Shown here: piece by piece, positions 53,727 through 61,275 of the stretch | Layout: each line of letters starts with the position of its first letter | Position numbering within the stretch: position 1 is the stretch's first letter | NCBI GenBank assembly: GCA_963842835.1 | Contig: CAWJIB010000012.1 | Location: 248,001-312,000 of the forward strand | Length of the DNA stretch: 64,000 nt | DNA from: Roseiarcus sp963842835 | GTDB taxonomy: Bacteria > Pseudomonadota > Alphaproteobacteria > Rhizobiales > Beijerinckiaceae | Direction of reading: 5' to 3' | Notes under the pieces: model-generated | Databases searched by the model: none | Told to the model about the DNA's origin: nothing | Seen by the model: the letters and a program-made list of their open reading frames with translations, nothing else | Made by a program: the position numbers and the translations under genes

Positions 53727-54206
53727 TCACGCGGCGAGCAATTCCGGCGAAGGCAAAAGATTCGCGATGTCGATGACGCCGATGAGACGTCCGTCCATGG
53801 CGATGACGCCGCGCAGAAAAAGCTTGGCGGTCTCGGCGGCGATGTCCGGCGTCGGCTGGATCTGCTCCTCGCCGGCGGTGAAAATATCGGAAACGCCATC
53901 CACCAGCAGGCCCGCGACCTGACGCCCGAACTCGACGACGATGATGGCGTGACGCGCGGTCGGTTCGGTCGGCCGAAAGCCCAGCCGCACCGCCAGGTCG
54001 ACGATGGGCAGGACGACGCCCCGCAAATTGACGACCCCGAGCACGAAGACCGGGGCGTGCGGAAGCGCCGTCGCCGGCGTCCAGCCCCTGATCTCCCGGA
54101 CCGAAGTGGTGCCGATGCAGAATTCCTGGGATCCGATATTGAAGGCGATCAGTTCGCTGCCTTTGCCGGTCCCGACTTTTACGCTCTCGCTCATTTGCGC
54201 ACCCAT
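53727..54206 (-). CDS. cheW: Chemotaxis adaptor protein CheW
   Basis: 159 residues. Couples receptors to CheA. ELIAFNIGSQEFCIGTTSVR, EIRGWTPATALPHAPVFVLG, VVNLRGVVLPIVDLAVRLGF and VAGLLVDGVSDIFTAGEEQI follow the CheW fold in order; the N-L-R-G turn is conserved. ATG 54206 or 54194 may start it. It sits 69 bp downstream of a chemoreceptor on the same strand. No cheA, cheY, cheR or cheB is in the window. Confidence 0.94.
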   Translation of the reverse strand: MGAQMSESVKVGTGKGSELIAFNIGSQEFCIGTTSVREIRGWTPATALPHAPVFVLGVVNLRGVVLPIVDLAVRLGFRPTEPTARHAIIVVEFGRQVAGLLVDGVSDIFTAGEEQIQPTPDIAAETAKLFLRGVIAMDGRLIGVIDIANLLPSPELLAA

Positions 54207-54275
54207 AGTTTGCTCATTTCAGGGAAACCAAGAGGCGCGGCGAACCGAACCGATTCGATTCGCCGCGCGGCCGCG

Positions 54276-56189
54276 TCAGAACTCTTGCCAGCTTTCGTCG
54301 TCGCCGCGCGCCGCCGCCCGCGGCGCCGAGCCGTTGACGACGGCTTTCTGCGCCGGTCGGCGAACCGGTTCCGGCTTGGCGCGGGCGGTCGCCGATCCTT
54401 CGGCGGGCGAAGCCTTCTTCGGCGCTTCGCGGAACGCGTGCGGCGCCGCCTTCTTCAATTGGGCGCGCAGGGGATCTTCCGCCACTTGCCGTGTTTGGTA
54501 GCGCCCGATCAGCCGAGCGAGCTCTTCCGTCTCCCCGGCCAGAGAATGGGAGGCCGCCGTCGTTTCCTCGACCATCGCCGCGTTCTGCTGGGTGACCTTG
54601 TCCATCTCGTTGACGGCGGTGTTGACCTGCTGCAGGCCAGTCGCCTGTTCCTGCGCGCTGGCGGCGATGTCGGTTATGATGGCGTTGATCTCCACGACCT
54701 GCGCCACGATCCGTTCGAGCGCCTTGCCGGTCTGCGTGACGAGCGTGACGCCCTGGTCGACCTGCGCCGTCGACGCCGAAATGAGCCCCTTGATCTCCTT
54801 GGCCGCCTCGGCGGAGCGCTGAGCGAGCGCGCGCACCTCGGAGGCCACCACGGCGAAACCGCGACCGGCGTCGCCGGCGCGCGCCGCCTCGACGCCCGCG
54901 TTCAGCGCGAGAAGATTGGTCTGAAAGGCGATTTCGTCGATGACGCCGATGATCTGGCTGATCTGCTTCGAGGACTTTTCGATGCCGGTCATCGCCGTCA
55001 TCGCCTCGCGCACCACGTCGCCGCTCTTGTCGGCGTCGACCTTGGCGGTCGAAACCACGTCGCGCGCGTGCTTGGCGCCCTCGGCGGTTTTCTTGACCGT
55101 CGCCGTGATCTGCTCGAGCGCGGCGGCCGTCTCCTCGAGACTCGAGGCCTGCTGCTCGGTGCGACGCGACAGATCGTCGGCGGCCGAGGAGATCTCGCCA
55201 GTCCCCGAACGGATCGCGTGCGTATTGGCGCTGATCGACAACATCGATTGCTCCAACAACTCCATCGAGGCGTTGAAGTCGACGCGAAGCCGATCGAGGG
55301 CAGGAATGAATTCCACCTCGATGCGGTGCTCGAGATTCCCTTCGGTCAAACGACTGAGCGCCGTCGCGATCTGGTTGACGGCGTTGACCCGGCCCGTCAT
55401 GTCGGTGGCGAACTTGACCACTTTCATGACGCGCTTGTTGAGATCGAAGATCGGATTGTAGGACGCCTGGATCCAGACCTCCTTGCTGCCCTTGCCGATG
55501 CGCTTGAATTGCTCGGCGACGAATTCGCCGCGATTCAGCTTCCGCCAGAATTCCTGATATTCGGCGGACTGAGCGTAAGCCGGCTCGACGAACATCCGGT
55601 GATTCTGACCCTGGATTTCCTCCAGGCGATATCCGAGCGTGTTGAGGAAGTTCTCGTTCGCGGTGAGGATCTTTCCATCGACCGAGAATTCGATGACGGC
55701 CTGTGCGCGGGAAATGGCGTCCAGCTTTCCCGCATTCTCGGCGGCTTGCAATTTGGCGCTGGTGATGTCCATCGCGACCTTGACGACCTTGTCAACGGCG
55801 CCGGAGCCGCTCAAAACGGGGCTGTAGGAGGCTTGAATCCAGATTTCCCGGCCGCCCTTGCCGATCCGCTTGTATTCGCGGGCGGCGAATTCGCCGCGGC
55901 CGAGCTTGGCCCAGAATTCGCGGTATTCAGGGCTTCTGGCGTAATCCGGCTCGACAAACATGCTGTGATGCTTGCCCTTGATTTCCCCCAGTTCGTAGCC
56001 GAGCGCGCGACAGAAATTCTCGTTGGCGGTAATGATTTTCCCATCGGGTTGGAATTCGATGATGGCCAGGGAACGGCCGATCGCCTTAAGAGTGCGCTTG
56101 GCGTCGCCGCCAAAGTCCGCATGAAACATCGTAACCAACCCCTGCATTTTCGAAACGGATTGCGACCCGGCGCGCGTCTTGCCGTTCAT
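54276..56189 (-). CDS. Soluble PAS-PAS chemoreceptor (BdlA-like) with a CheR/CheB tether
   Basis: 637 residues from ATG 56189 (GGAAG site). Two very similar PAS domains: AIIEFQPDGKIITANENFCR with HHSMFVEPDYA, then VIEFSVDGKILTANENFLNT with HRMFVEPAYA. A HAMP-like helix pair (ALSRLTEGNLEHRIEVEF) and the MCP signalling hairpin with the tip EIAFQTNLLALNAGVEAARA follow. No transmembrane segment exists, so it is cytoplasmic. The C-terminus ends ESWQEF, matching the W-x-x-F pentapeptide that tethers CheR/CheB. Layout resembles BdlA of Pseudomonas; heme or flavin in the PAS domains cannot be judged. Confidence 0.9.
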   Translation of the reverse strand: MNGKTRAGSQSVSKMQGLVTMFHADFGGDAKRTLKAIGRSLAIIEFQPDGKIITANENFCRALGYELGEIKGKHHSMFVEPDYARSPEYREFWAKLGRGEFAAREYKRIGKGGREIWIQASYSPVLSGSGAVDKVVKVAMDITSAKLQAAENAGKLDAISRAQAVIEFSVDGKILTANENFLNTLGYRLEEIQGQNHRMFVEPAYAQSAEYQEFWRKLNRGEFVAEQFKRIGKGSKEVWIQASYNPIFDLNKRVMKVVKFATDMTGRVNAVNQIATALSRLTEGNLEHRIEVEFIPALDRLRVDFNASMELLEQSMLSISANTHAIRSGTGEISSAADDLSRRTEQQASSLEETAAALEQITATVKKTAEGAKHARDVVSTAKVDADKSGDVVREAMTAMTGIEKSSKQISQIIGVIDEIAFQTNLLALNAGVEAARAGDAGRGFAVVASEVRALAQRSAEAAKEIKGLISASTAQVDQGVTLVTQTGKALERIVAQVVEINAIITDIAASAQEQATGLQQVNTAVNEMDKVTQQNAAMVEETTAASHSLAGETEELARLIGRYQTRQVAEDPLRAQLKKAAPHAFREAPKKASPAEGSATARAKPEPVRRPAQKAVVNGSAPRAAARGDDESWQEF

Positions 56190-56625
56190 TTTCTTCCGCG
56201 CGAAAGGCGCTACGGACGGACGCGGTCCGGCCGCCTGTCGGCGAGAAGACAAGTTCGAGATATCGAGCGAGAGAGGGACATGTCGGATCAGCGCGGACCC
56301 CGCGCGGCGGCGTCATGCCGTCATCGACTTCTAAGCGAAGCCGATGAACCGTCTGTCTGAAAGGTGTACGGGCCGCCAGTTAAGAAACGGTGTAAAATGA
56401 ATTCTATATTCTAGACCGCGCGTTGGCGGCGCCGTCGGTTCGTCGTCCATGCGAAAGCGGCGATCTTAACCGGCCTGATTGCGATTTGTTCGATCGAGCG
56501 CCCGGGATATCGTCGAAATCAGCGCATCGGCGCCTGCGCCGCCTTGGCGCGAAACATCGGAAAGCGCGACGCCTCGTTTTCGTATAGGCTCGCCCGTCGG
56601 CCCTGCCGCAACATAAGGACTTCGT
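56190..56625. other. Intergenic region between the chemoreceptor and reductase genes
   Basis: About 435 bp between divergent starts. An AT-rich patch near 56,370-56,415 is the likeliest promoter area. No ORF, repeat or terminator was found. Confidence 0.4.
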
Positions 56626-57621
56626 ATGACGATGAATAAGGCGATCCTCCTCGACTCCCGACCGATCGACAAGGTTTCCCCGGCGAATTTCCGCCTCGTC
56701 GAGGCGCCGCTGCCGACGCCCGGCCCCGGCGAAGTCCTGGTGCGCCATCATTATCTCTCGCTCGATCCCTACATGCGCGGTCGGCTCAGCGACGCCAAAT
56801 CCTACGCCAAGCCGCAGGAGCTGGGCGCGACGATGGGCGGCGGGACGGTCGGCGAGGTCGTCGTCTCGAACAATCCGCGTTTCAAACCGGGAAATTTCGT
56901 CGTCGGCATGGGCGGCTGGCAGCTCTACGGCCTCAGCGACGGGCGCGATCTCAACGTCGTCGACGCCAAGGCGATTCCCCTTCAGGCCTATCTCGGCACG
57001 GTCGGCATGCCCGGCGTCACCGCCTGGTATGGCCTCAACAAGATCATCGCGGCGAAGAAAGGCGAGACGGTCGTCGTTTCCGCCGCCACCGGCGCGGTCG
57101 GCTCGGTGGTCGGCCAGCTGGCGAAAATCGCCGGCGCGCGGACCGTCGGCGTCGCGGGCGGCGCCGAAAAATGCGCCTATGCGGTGAACGAGCTCGGCTA
57201 CGACGTCTGCGTCGATCACAAGTCGCCGCGGTTCGCCGAGGAGATGAAGGCGGCGCTGCCGAACGGGCTCGACGGCCTGTTCGAGAATGTCGGCGGCGAG
57301 CCCTTCGCGCAGTGCCTGCGGCGGCTCAACGATTTCGCGCGCATCGCGATCTGCGGCCTCATCGCCTCCTACGAGGGTCCGCCGACCGCGTTGCCGGACA
57401 TGCGGCTGTTTCTCGTGCGGCGGATCAAGATCGAAGGCTTCATCGTCTCCGACCATCAGCCGCTGTGGCCGCAGGCGCTCGGCGAACTCGCCGGCCACGT
57501 CGCGGCGGGCCGCCTCAAGTGGCGCGAGACGATCCGCGAAGGCCTCGAAAGCGCGCCGCAAGCGCTGGTCGACCTGCTGCATGGCGGCAATTTCGGCAAG
57601 ATGCTCGTCAAGCTCATTTGA
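56626..57621 (+). CDS. CurA-like NADP-dependent medium-chain oxidoreductase
   Basis: 331 residues of the zinc-free MDR/leukotriene B4 dehydrogenase branch. LSLDPYMRGRLSDAKSYAKP, GGTVGEVVVSNNPRFKPGNF, GMPGVTAWYGLNKIIAAKKG, nucleotide motif VSAATGAVGSVVGQLAKIAG and FENVGGEPFAQCLRRLNDFA. These enzymes reduce the C=C bond of enones with NADPH (curcumin and similar compounds in E. coli). No Zn-binding Cys set is present. The natural substrate here is unknown. It is followed by ribBA 64 bp downstream. Confidence 0.9.
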   Translation: MTMNKAILLDSRPIDKVSPANFRLVEAPLPTPGPGEVLVRHHYLSLDPYMRGRLSDAKSYAKPQELGATMGGGTVGEVVVSNNPRFKPGNFVVGMGGWQLYGLSDGRDLNVVDAKAIPLQAYLGTVGMPGVTAWYGLNKIIAAKKGETVVVSAATGAVGSVVGQLAKIAGARTVGVAGGAEKCAYAVNELGYDVCVDHKSPRFAEEMKAALPNGLDGLFENVGGEPFAQCLRRLNDFARIAICGLIASYEGPPTALPDMRLFLVRRIKIEGFIVSDHQPLWPQALGELAGHVAAGRLKWRETIREGLESAPQALVDLLHGGNFGKMLVKLI

Positions 57622-57685
57622 CCTGTGCTAAATATCCGCCACGAATTGAGTTGAGCTTAAGGGCGGCGCGTTCTATGTCTGCGCC

Positions 57686-58978
57686 ATGAAACTCGCCGAG
57701 TGGCTCACGCGCAACGGCGTCAAGCGCGCCGATTTCGCGCGCCGCATCGGCGTTTCGCCGGGCGCGGTGACGCAGATCTGCCGCGAGGACGGCGCCTGGG
57801 TGTCGCGCGAGACGGCCCAACGCATCCTCGTGGAGACGCGCGGCGCGGTCACGCCGAACGATTTTCTCGACGGCGCGGTTCCGTCGGATTGGGGAAGCCA
57901 AATGTCGCATCATGTCAGCCAAGCGATCGAGGCGATCGCGCGCGGCGAGATCGTCGTCGTCACCGACGACGACGACCGCGAGAACGAGGGCGATCTCATC
58001 GTCGCCGCTTCGCTCTGCACGCCGGAAAAAATGGCCTTCATCATCCGCAATTGCTGCGGCATCGTCTGCGCGCCCTTGACCTCCGACGAGGCGCGCCGCC
58101 TGCATCTCTCGCCGATGGTGGCGATGAACGACGCGCCGCTCGGCACCGCCTTCACCGTTTCCGTCGACGTGAAGCACGGCATGACGACCGGCATTTCCGC
58201 CGAACAGCGCTGCAACACTGTGCGCGCGCTCGCCAACGGCAACATGGGCGCAGGCGATTTCGTGCGGCCCGGGCATGTCTTCCCGCTGATCGCGCGCGAA
58301 GGCGGGGTGTTGATGCGCTCCGGGCACACCGAAGCCGCGGTTGATCTGTGCAAGCTCGCGGGATTGGCGCCGGTGGCGGTGATTTGCGAACTGGCTAACG
58401 ACGACGGCACGGTGATGGTCGGGCCGCAGATCGAGTCCTTCGCCGCCAAGCACGGTCTCGCGCGCATCTCGGTCGCCGATCTCATCGCTTATCGCCAGGC
58501 GCGCGAGAAACTCGTCGAGCGCGTCGCTTGCTTTCCGGTCAAGACGCCGATCGGCGAGTTGATGGGCTACGCCTATCGCACCTCCTTCGATCCCGTGCTG
58601 CATTTCGCCTTCGTGCATGGCGCGATCGGCGAAGGGCGCGACATGCCGGCGCGTCTGCACCGCGCCGACATCATCGGCGATATTTTCGGCGGCGGCGTCA
58701 TCCCGCGCGTGCTGCAGCGGTTCAAGGAGGAAGGGCGCGGCGTGCTCGTGTATCTGCGCGACGGCGCGGCCGGCGTGCCGGCGAACCTGAGCGGCGCGGA
58801 GCCTTCCGGCTCCGACGGCGCGCGCGCGACTCAATGGCGAGAAATCGGCCTCGGCGCGCAAATCTTGCGCGATCTCGATGTGTCCTCGATCCGCCTGCGC
58901 ACGGAAAACCCGCGCAAATACGTCGGTCTTTCCGGCTTCGGCATCGAAATCGCCGCGATCGAGGCGATCGACGGCTGA
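57686..58978 (+). CDS. ribB: 3,4-dihydroxy-2-butanone-4-phosphate synthase with N-terminal HTH and degenerate GTP cyclohydrolase II domain
   Basis: 430 residues. Residues 1-60 form an XRE-like HTH (MKLAEWLTRNGVKRADFARR, IGVSPGAVTQICREDGAWVS). Residues ~73-275 are an intact RibB domain: DDDDRENEGDLIVAA, GIVCAPLTSDEARRLHL, DFVRPGHVFPLIARE and RSGHTEAAVDLCKLAG. Residues ~285-425 align with RibA but lack all three zinc cysteines (ARLHRADIIGDIFGGG where S-E-C-L-T-G-D and R-C-D-C-G are expected) and the GRNIG loop. So it should make the riboflavin four-carbon unit only. An internal ATG 57902 would give a form without the HTH. No FMN riboswitch fits in the 64-bp leader. Confidence 0.88.
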   Translation: MKLAEWLTRNGVKRADFARRIGVSPGAVTQICREDGAWVSRETAQRILVETRGAVTPNDFLDGAVPSDWGSQMSHHVSQAIEAIARGEIVVVTDDDDRENEGDLIVAASLCTPEKMAFIIRNCCGIVCAPLTSDEARRLHLSPMVAMNDAPLGTAFTVSVDVKHGMTTGISAEQRCNTVRALANGNMGAGDFVRPGHVFPLIAREGGVLMRSGHTEAAVDLCKLAGLAPVAVICELANDDGTVMVGPQIESFAAKHGLARISVADLIAYRQAREKLVERVACFPVKTPIGELMGYAYRTSFDPVLHFAFVHGAIGEGRDMPARLHRADIIGDIFGGGVIPRVLQRFKEEGRGVLVYLRDGAAGVPANLSGAEPSGSDGARATQWREIGLGAQILRDLDVSSIRLRTENPRKYVGLSGFGIEIAAIEAIDG

Positions 58979-59001
58979 CAATGAATCTCGTGGGCCGCGG
59001 C

Positions 59002-59931
59002 TCAGCCGCCCATGAGCGCCCCGACATGCGCGGCCACGGAGCGGCCGAGACCCTCGAGATCGTAGCCGCCCTCGAGCAGCGAGACGATGCGCCCGCCGCA
59101 ACGCGTCTGCGCGATGGCCATCAGGCGTTGCGTCGCCCAGGCGAAATCGGCCTCGCGAAGGTTGAGATTGCCGAGCGGATCGCGATAATGCGCGTCGAAC
59201 CCCGCGGATACGATGACGAGATCGGGGCTGAACGCCTCCAGCCGCGGCAGGATCGCCTGCGTGAAGGCCTCGCGGAACGCTTCGCCGCCGTCGCCGGCCC
59301 GCAACGGCGCGTTGACGATCTGGTCGTGCTCCCCGCATTCGCTTCGCGCGCCCGTGCCGGGATAAAGCGGCATCTGATGGGTCGAGGCGTACATGACGCT
59401 GCGATCGCTCCAGAAGATGTCTTGCGTGCCGTTGCCGTGGTGCACGTCGAAATCGACGATCGCGACGCGTTCGAGCCCATGAGCGGCCTGGGCGTGGCGC
59501 GCGGCGACCGCGGCGTTGTTGAAGAAACAAAAGCCCATCGGCGTCGCCGTTTCGGCGTGGTGTCCGGGCGGCCGCGTCGCGACGAAAGCGTTGTCGACGC
59601 GCCCGGCCGCCACTTCGTCCACCGCGTAGATCGCGCCGCCCGCCGAGCGAAGCGCGGCCTCCCAGGTTCCCGGCGACATCGCGGTGTCCGCGTCGAGCTG
59701 AACACGTCCCTGGCTCGGCGAGGATTGTTCGATCGCGGCGACGTAGTCCGAGGGGTGAACGCGCGTCAGCGCCTCGATCGCGGCGCGCGGCGCGCTCTCG
59801 CGAACGAGCAGATGAAACATTTCGTCTTCCAGCGCCTGGTCGACAGCGCGCAGACGCTGCGCCCTTTCCGGGTGGCCTTCGCCCATGTCGTGCGCCGAGC
59901 AGGCCGCATGGGTCACCAGCAACGTCGTCAC
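59002..59931 (-). CDS. Histone-deacetylase-family hydrolase (AcuC/polyamine deacetylase-like)
   Basis: 309 residues. Zn-dependent amidohydrolase of the arginase/deacetylase fold: GHPERAQRLRAVDQALED, RPPGHHAETATPMGFCFFNN (catalytic His pair), IVDFDVHHGNGTQDIFW (Zn-binding Asp and His) and SAGFDAHYRDPLGNLNL (second Asp). EGGYDLEGLG holds the active-site Gly-Gly-Tyr. The substrate (acetyl-lysine, acetylpolyamine) is open. GTG 59931 precedes VTTLLVTH; a longer frame lacks family sequence. Convergent with ribB. Confidence 0.93.
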   Translation of the reverse strand: MTTLLVTHAACSAHDMGEGHPERAQRLRAVDQALEDEMFHLLVRESAPRAAIEALTRVHPSDYVAAIEQSSPSQGRVQLDADTAMSPGTWEAALRSAGGAIYAVDEVAAGRVDNAFVATRPPGHHAETATPMGFCFFNNAAVAARHAQAAHGLERVAIVDFDVHHGNGTQDIFWSDRSVMYASTHQMPLYPGTGARSECGEHDQIVNAPLRAGDGGEAFREAFTQAILPRLEAFSPDLVIVSAGFDAHYRDPLGNLNLREADFAWATQRLMAIAQTRCGGRIVSLLEGGYDLEGLGRSVAAHVGALMGG

Positions 59932-60030
59932 CGAGCAAAATCCTCGCGATAAGCGCTTCCGTCCCCCCGCGTAAGCATCGCCGGATTGCGCGGGAATGTC
60001 CACTGTTGCGCGCGCCGCGACGAACGACGC

Positions 60031-60609
60031 TTATTTCGGCGCCGGCTCGGGCGCGCAGCTCAGCGATTTGGCCTGGGCCTCCGCCGCCGCGTAGAGGCTC
60101 GGCAATTCGCTGAAGGCGCGCATCAAAACGAATCCTTCCGTCGTCGTGGAGACGACGCGAAGATCCTGTGAGGGGTTGTCTTCGTCGTCGCGGGCGACCA
60201 ATGCGCGCAATTGGCTGGGCGTGACGACGACTGCCTCCATGACTCCGTGCGTCGCGGCTTTGTCGGTCAAAGCGTAGAAGACCGCGCCCCGTCGCGTGTG
60301 AAACGACAGAGACGCGAAGCCGGCGCGTCCGACCGCCGCCTTGACGCGCACCGGCCCGCTAGCGAGGTCGAAGCGGCAAAACGCGCTCGCCAGAGCCGGA
60401 TCGGCGTAGGGGAAGCGGCGCTCGGCCGGACTCGGCCGCGCCAGCGCGATCGTGGCGTCGACGGGGCCGAGGTCCTCGAGGCGCGCGTAGGCGTCGCGCG
60501 TGGCGACGACCGGGATGAGGAGGATCACGACGAAATGCACGAGGGCGCCGACGACCACAACGACCGCCAGGAATGTCGCCGCGCCGCCCAGGCGTTCGCG
60601 AAGGCTCAT
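60031..60609 (-). CDS. DUF1254-type membrane-anchored protein
   Basis: 192 residues from ATG 60609, overlapping the DUF1214 stop (ATGA). One N-terminal membrane span (LAVVVVVGALVHFVVILLIP), then RDAYARLEDLG, FPYADPALASAFCRFDLASG and GFASLSFHTRRGAVFYALTD. The adjacency to a DUF1214 gene is typical of Rhizobiales. Function unknown; the pair is probably periplasmic-facing. Confidence 0.75.
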   Translation of the reverse strand: MSLRERLGGAATFLAVVVVVGALVHFVVILLIPVVATRDAYARLEDLGPVDATIALARPSPAERRFPYADPALASAFCRFDLASGPVRVKAAVGRAGFASLSFHTRRGAVFYALTDKAATHGVMEAVVVTPSQLRALVARDDEDNPSQDLRVVSTTTEGFVLMRAFSELPSLYAAAEAQAKSLSCAPEPAPK

Positions 60610-61184
60610 ACGCAACCTTCCCTAACGATGGAAGGCGCCGCGTTCTTTTCGATTCCGCCCGCCGTGGCGCTGAGCGGCGAATCATAGAGCCGCAACACCA
60701 GCGCGAACGGGGACGGCGCGCCGATCGGCAGCCAATTGCCGGCGTGCGCGCTCGCCGAGACGAAGATCGAAAATCCGCCGCCGGCCTCGCGCAGAATCTC
60801 GCTCGATCGGAATCCGTAACGCCCCGCCGCGTTTTCGACTGGGAAGCCTTCGCGATCGACCAGACTCAAGGTCCAGTACCGCGCCGCGGGGGTGCGCGAT
60901 CCCACGCGGTAGGCGCAGCGCGCATCGAGCGGCCGACCGGCGTCGTCGACGCGCGCGACGAGTTGCAGCCCTTCGCCGAGCGCCAGCGGAATCTCGCCGC
61001 TGCGCTCCAGGCCGGCGCGCGTATAGGGGTCCGCCTCGAGGGATCCCGCCGTCGCCGCGACGCTCCAGGCGCCGATGGCGACGACGCCGAACGGGCCGCC
61101 ATTGGCCAGGATCGCCCGGCTCGCCCAAAGCCCGAGCGCAAGGCCGATCGCACAGGCCACACTTGCTTTCACGAACATCGTCAC
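60606..61184 (-). CDS. DUF1214-type exported protein
   Basis: 192 residues. An N-terminal anchor (VACAIGLALGLWASRAILAN) is followed by SLEADPYTRAGLERSGEIPL, RYWTLSLVDREGFPVENAA and APSPFALVLRLYDSPLSA, the YWTLS and D-P-Y-x-R elements being typical of DUF1214. Translationally coupled to the DUF1254 gene. Function unknown. Confidence 0.8.
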   Translation of the reverse strand: MTMFVKASVACAIGLALGLWASRAILANGGPFGVVAIGAWSVAATAGSLEADPYTRAGLERSGEIPLALGEGLQLVARVDDAGRPLDARCAYRVGSRTPAARYWTLSLVDREGFPVENAAGRYGFRSSEILREAGGGFSIFVSASAHAGNWLPIGAPSPFALVLRLYDSPLSATAGGIEKNAAPSIVREGCV

Positions 61185-61275
61185 GCGGGAAGTCCCGAAC
61201 CGGCCAGACCTCGATCGACAACAGGCCGCGATCGATAAATCGCGAGACGGCCTTGCGAAGTCAAGCGCGCGCCGA

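Noticed and set aside
56404..57582. Minus-strand 392-codon frame opposite the CurA-like reductase
   Set aside because: Shadow frame with His/Arg-rich composition and no motifs; the plus-strand gene is clear.
57622..57685. FMN riboswitch before the RibB gene
   Set aside because: The 64-bp gap is too short and lacks the conserved AGGG/GGGGCG segments.
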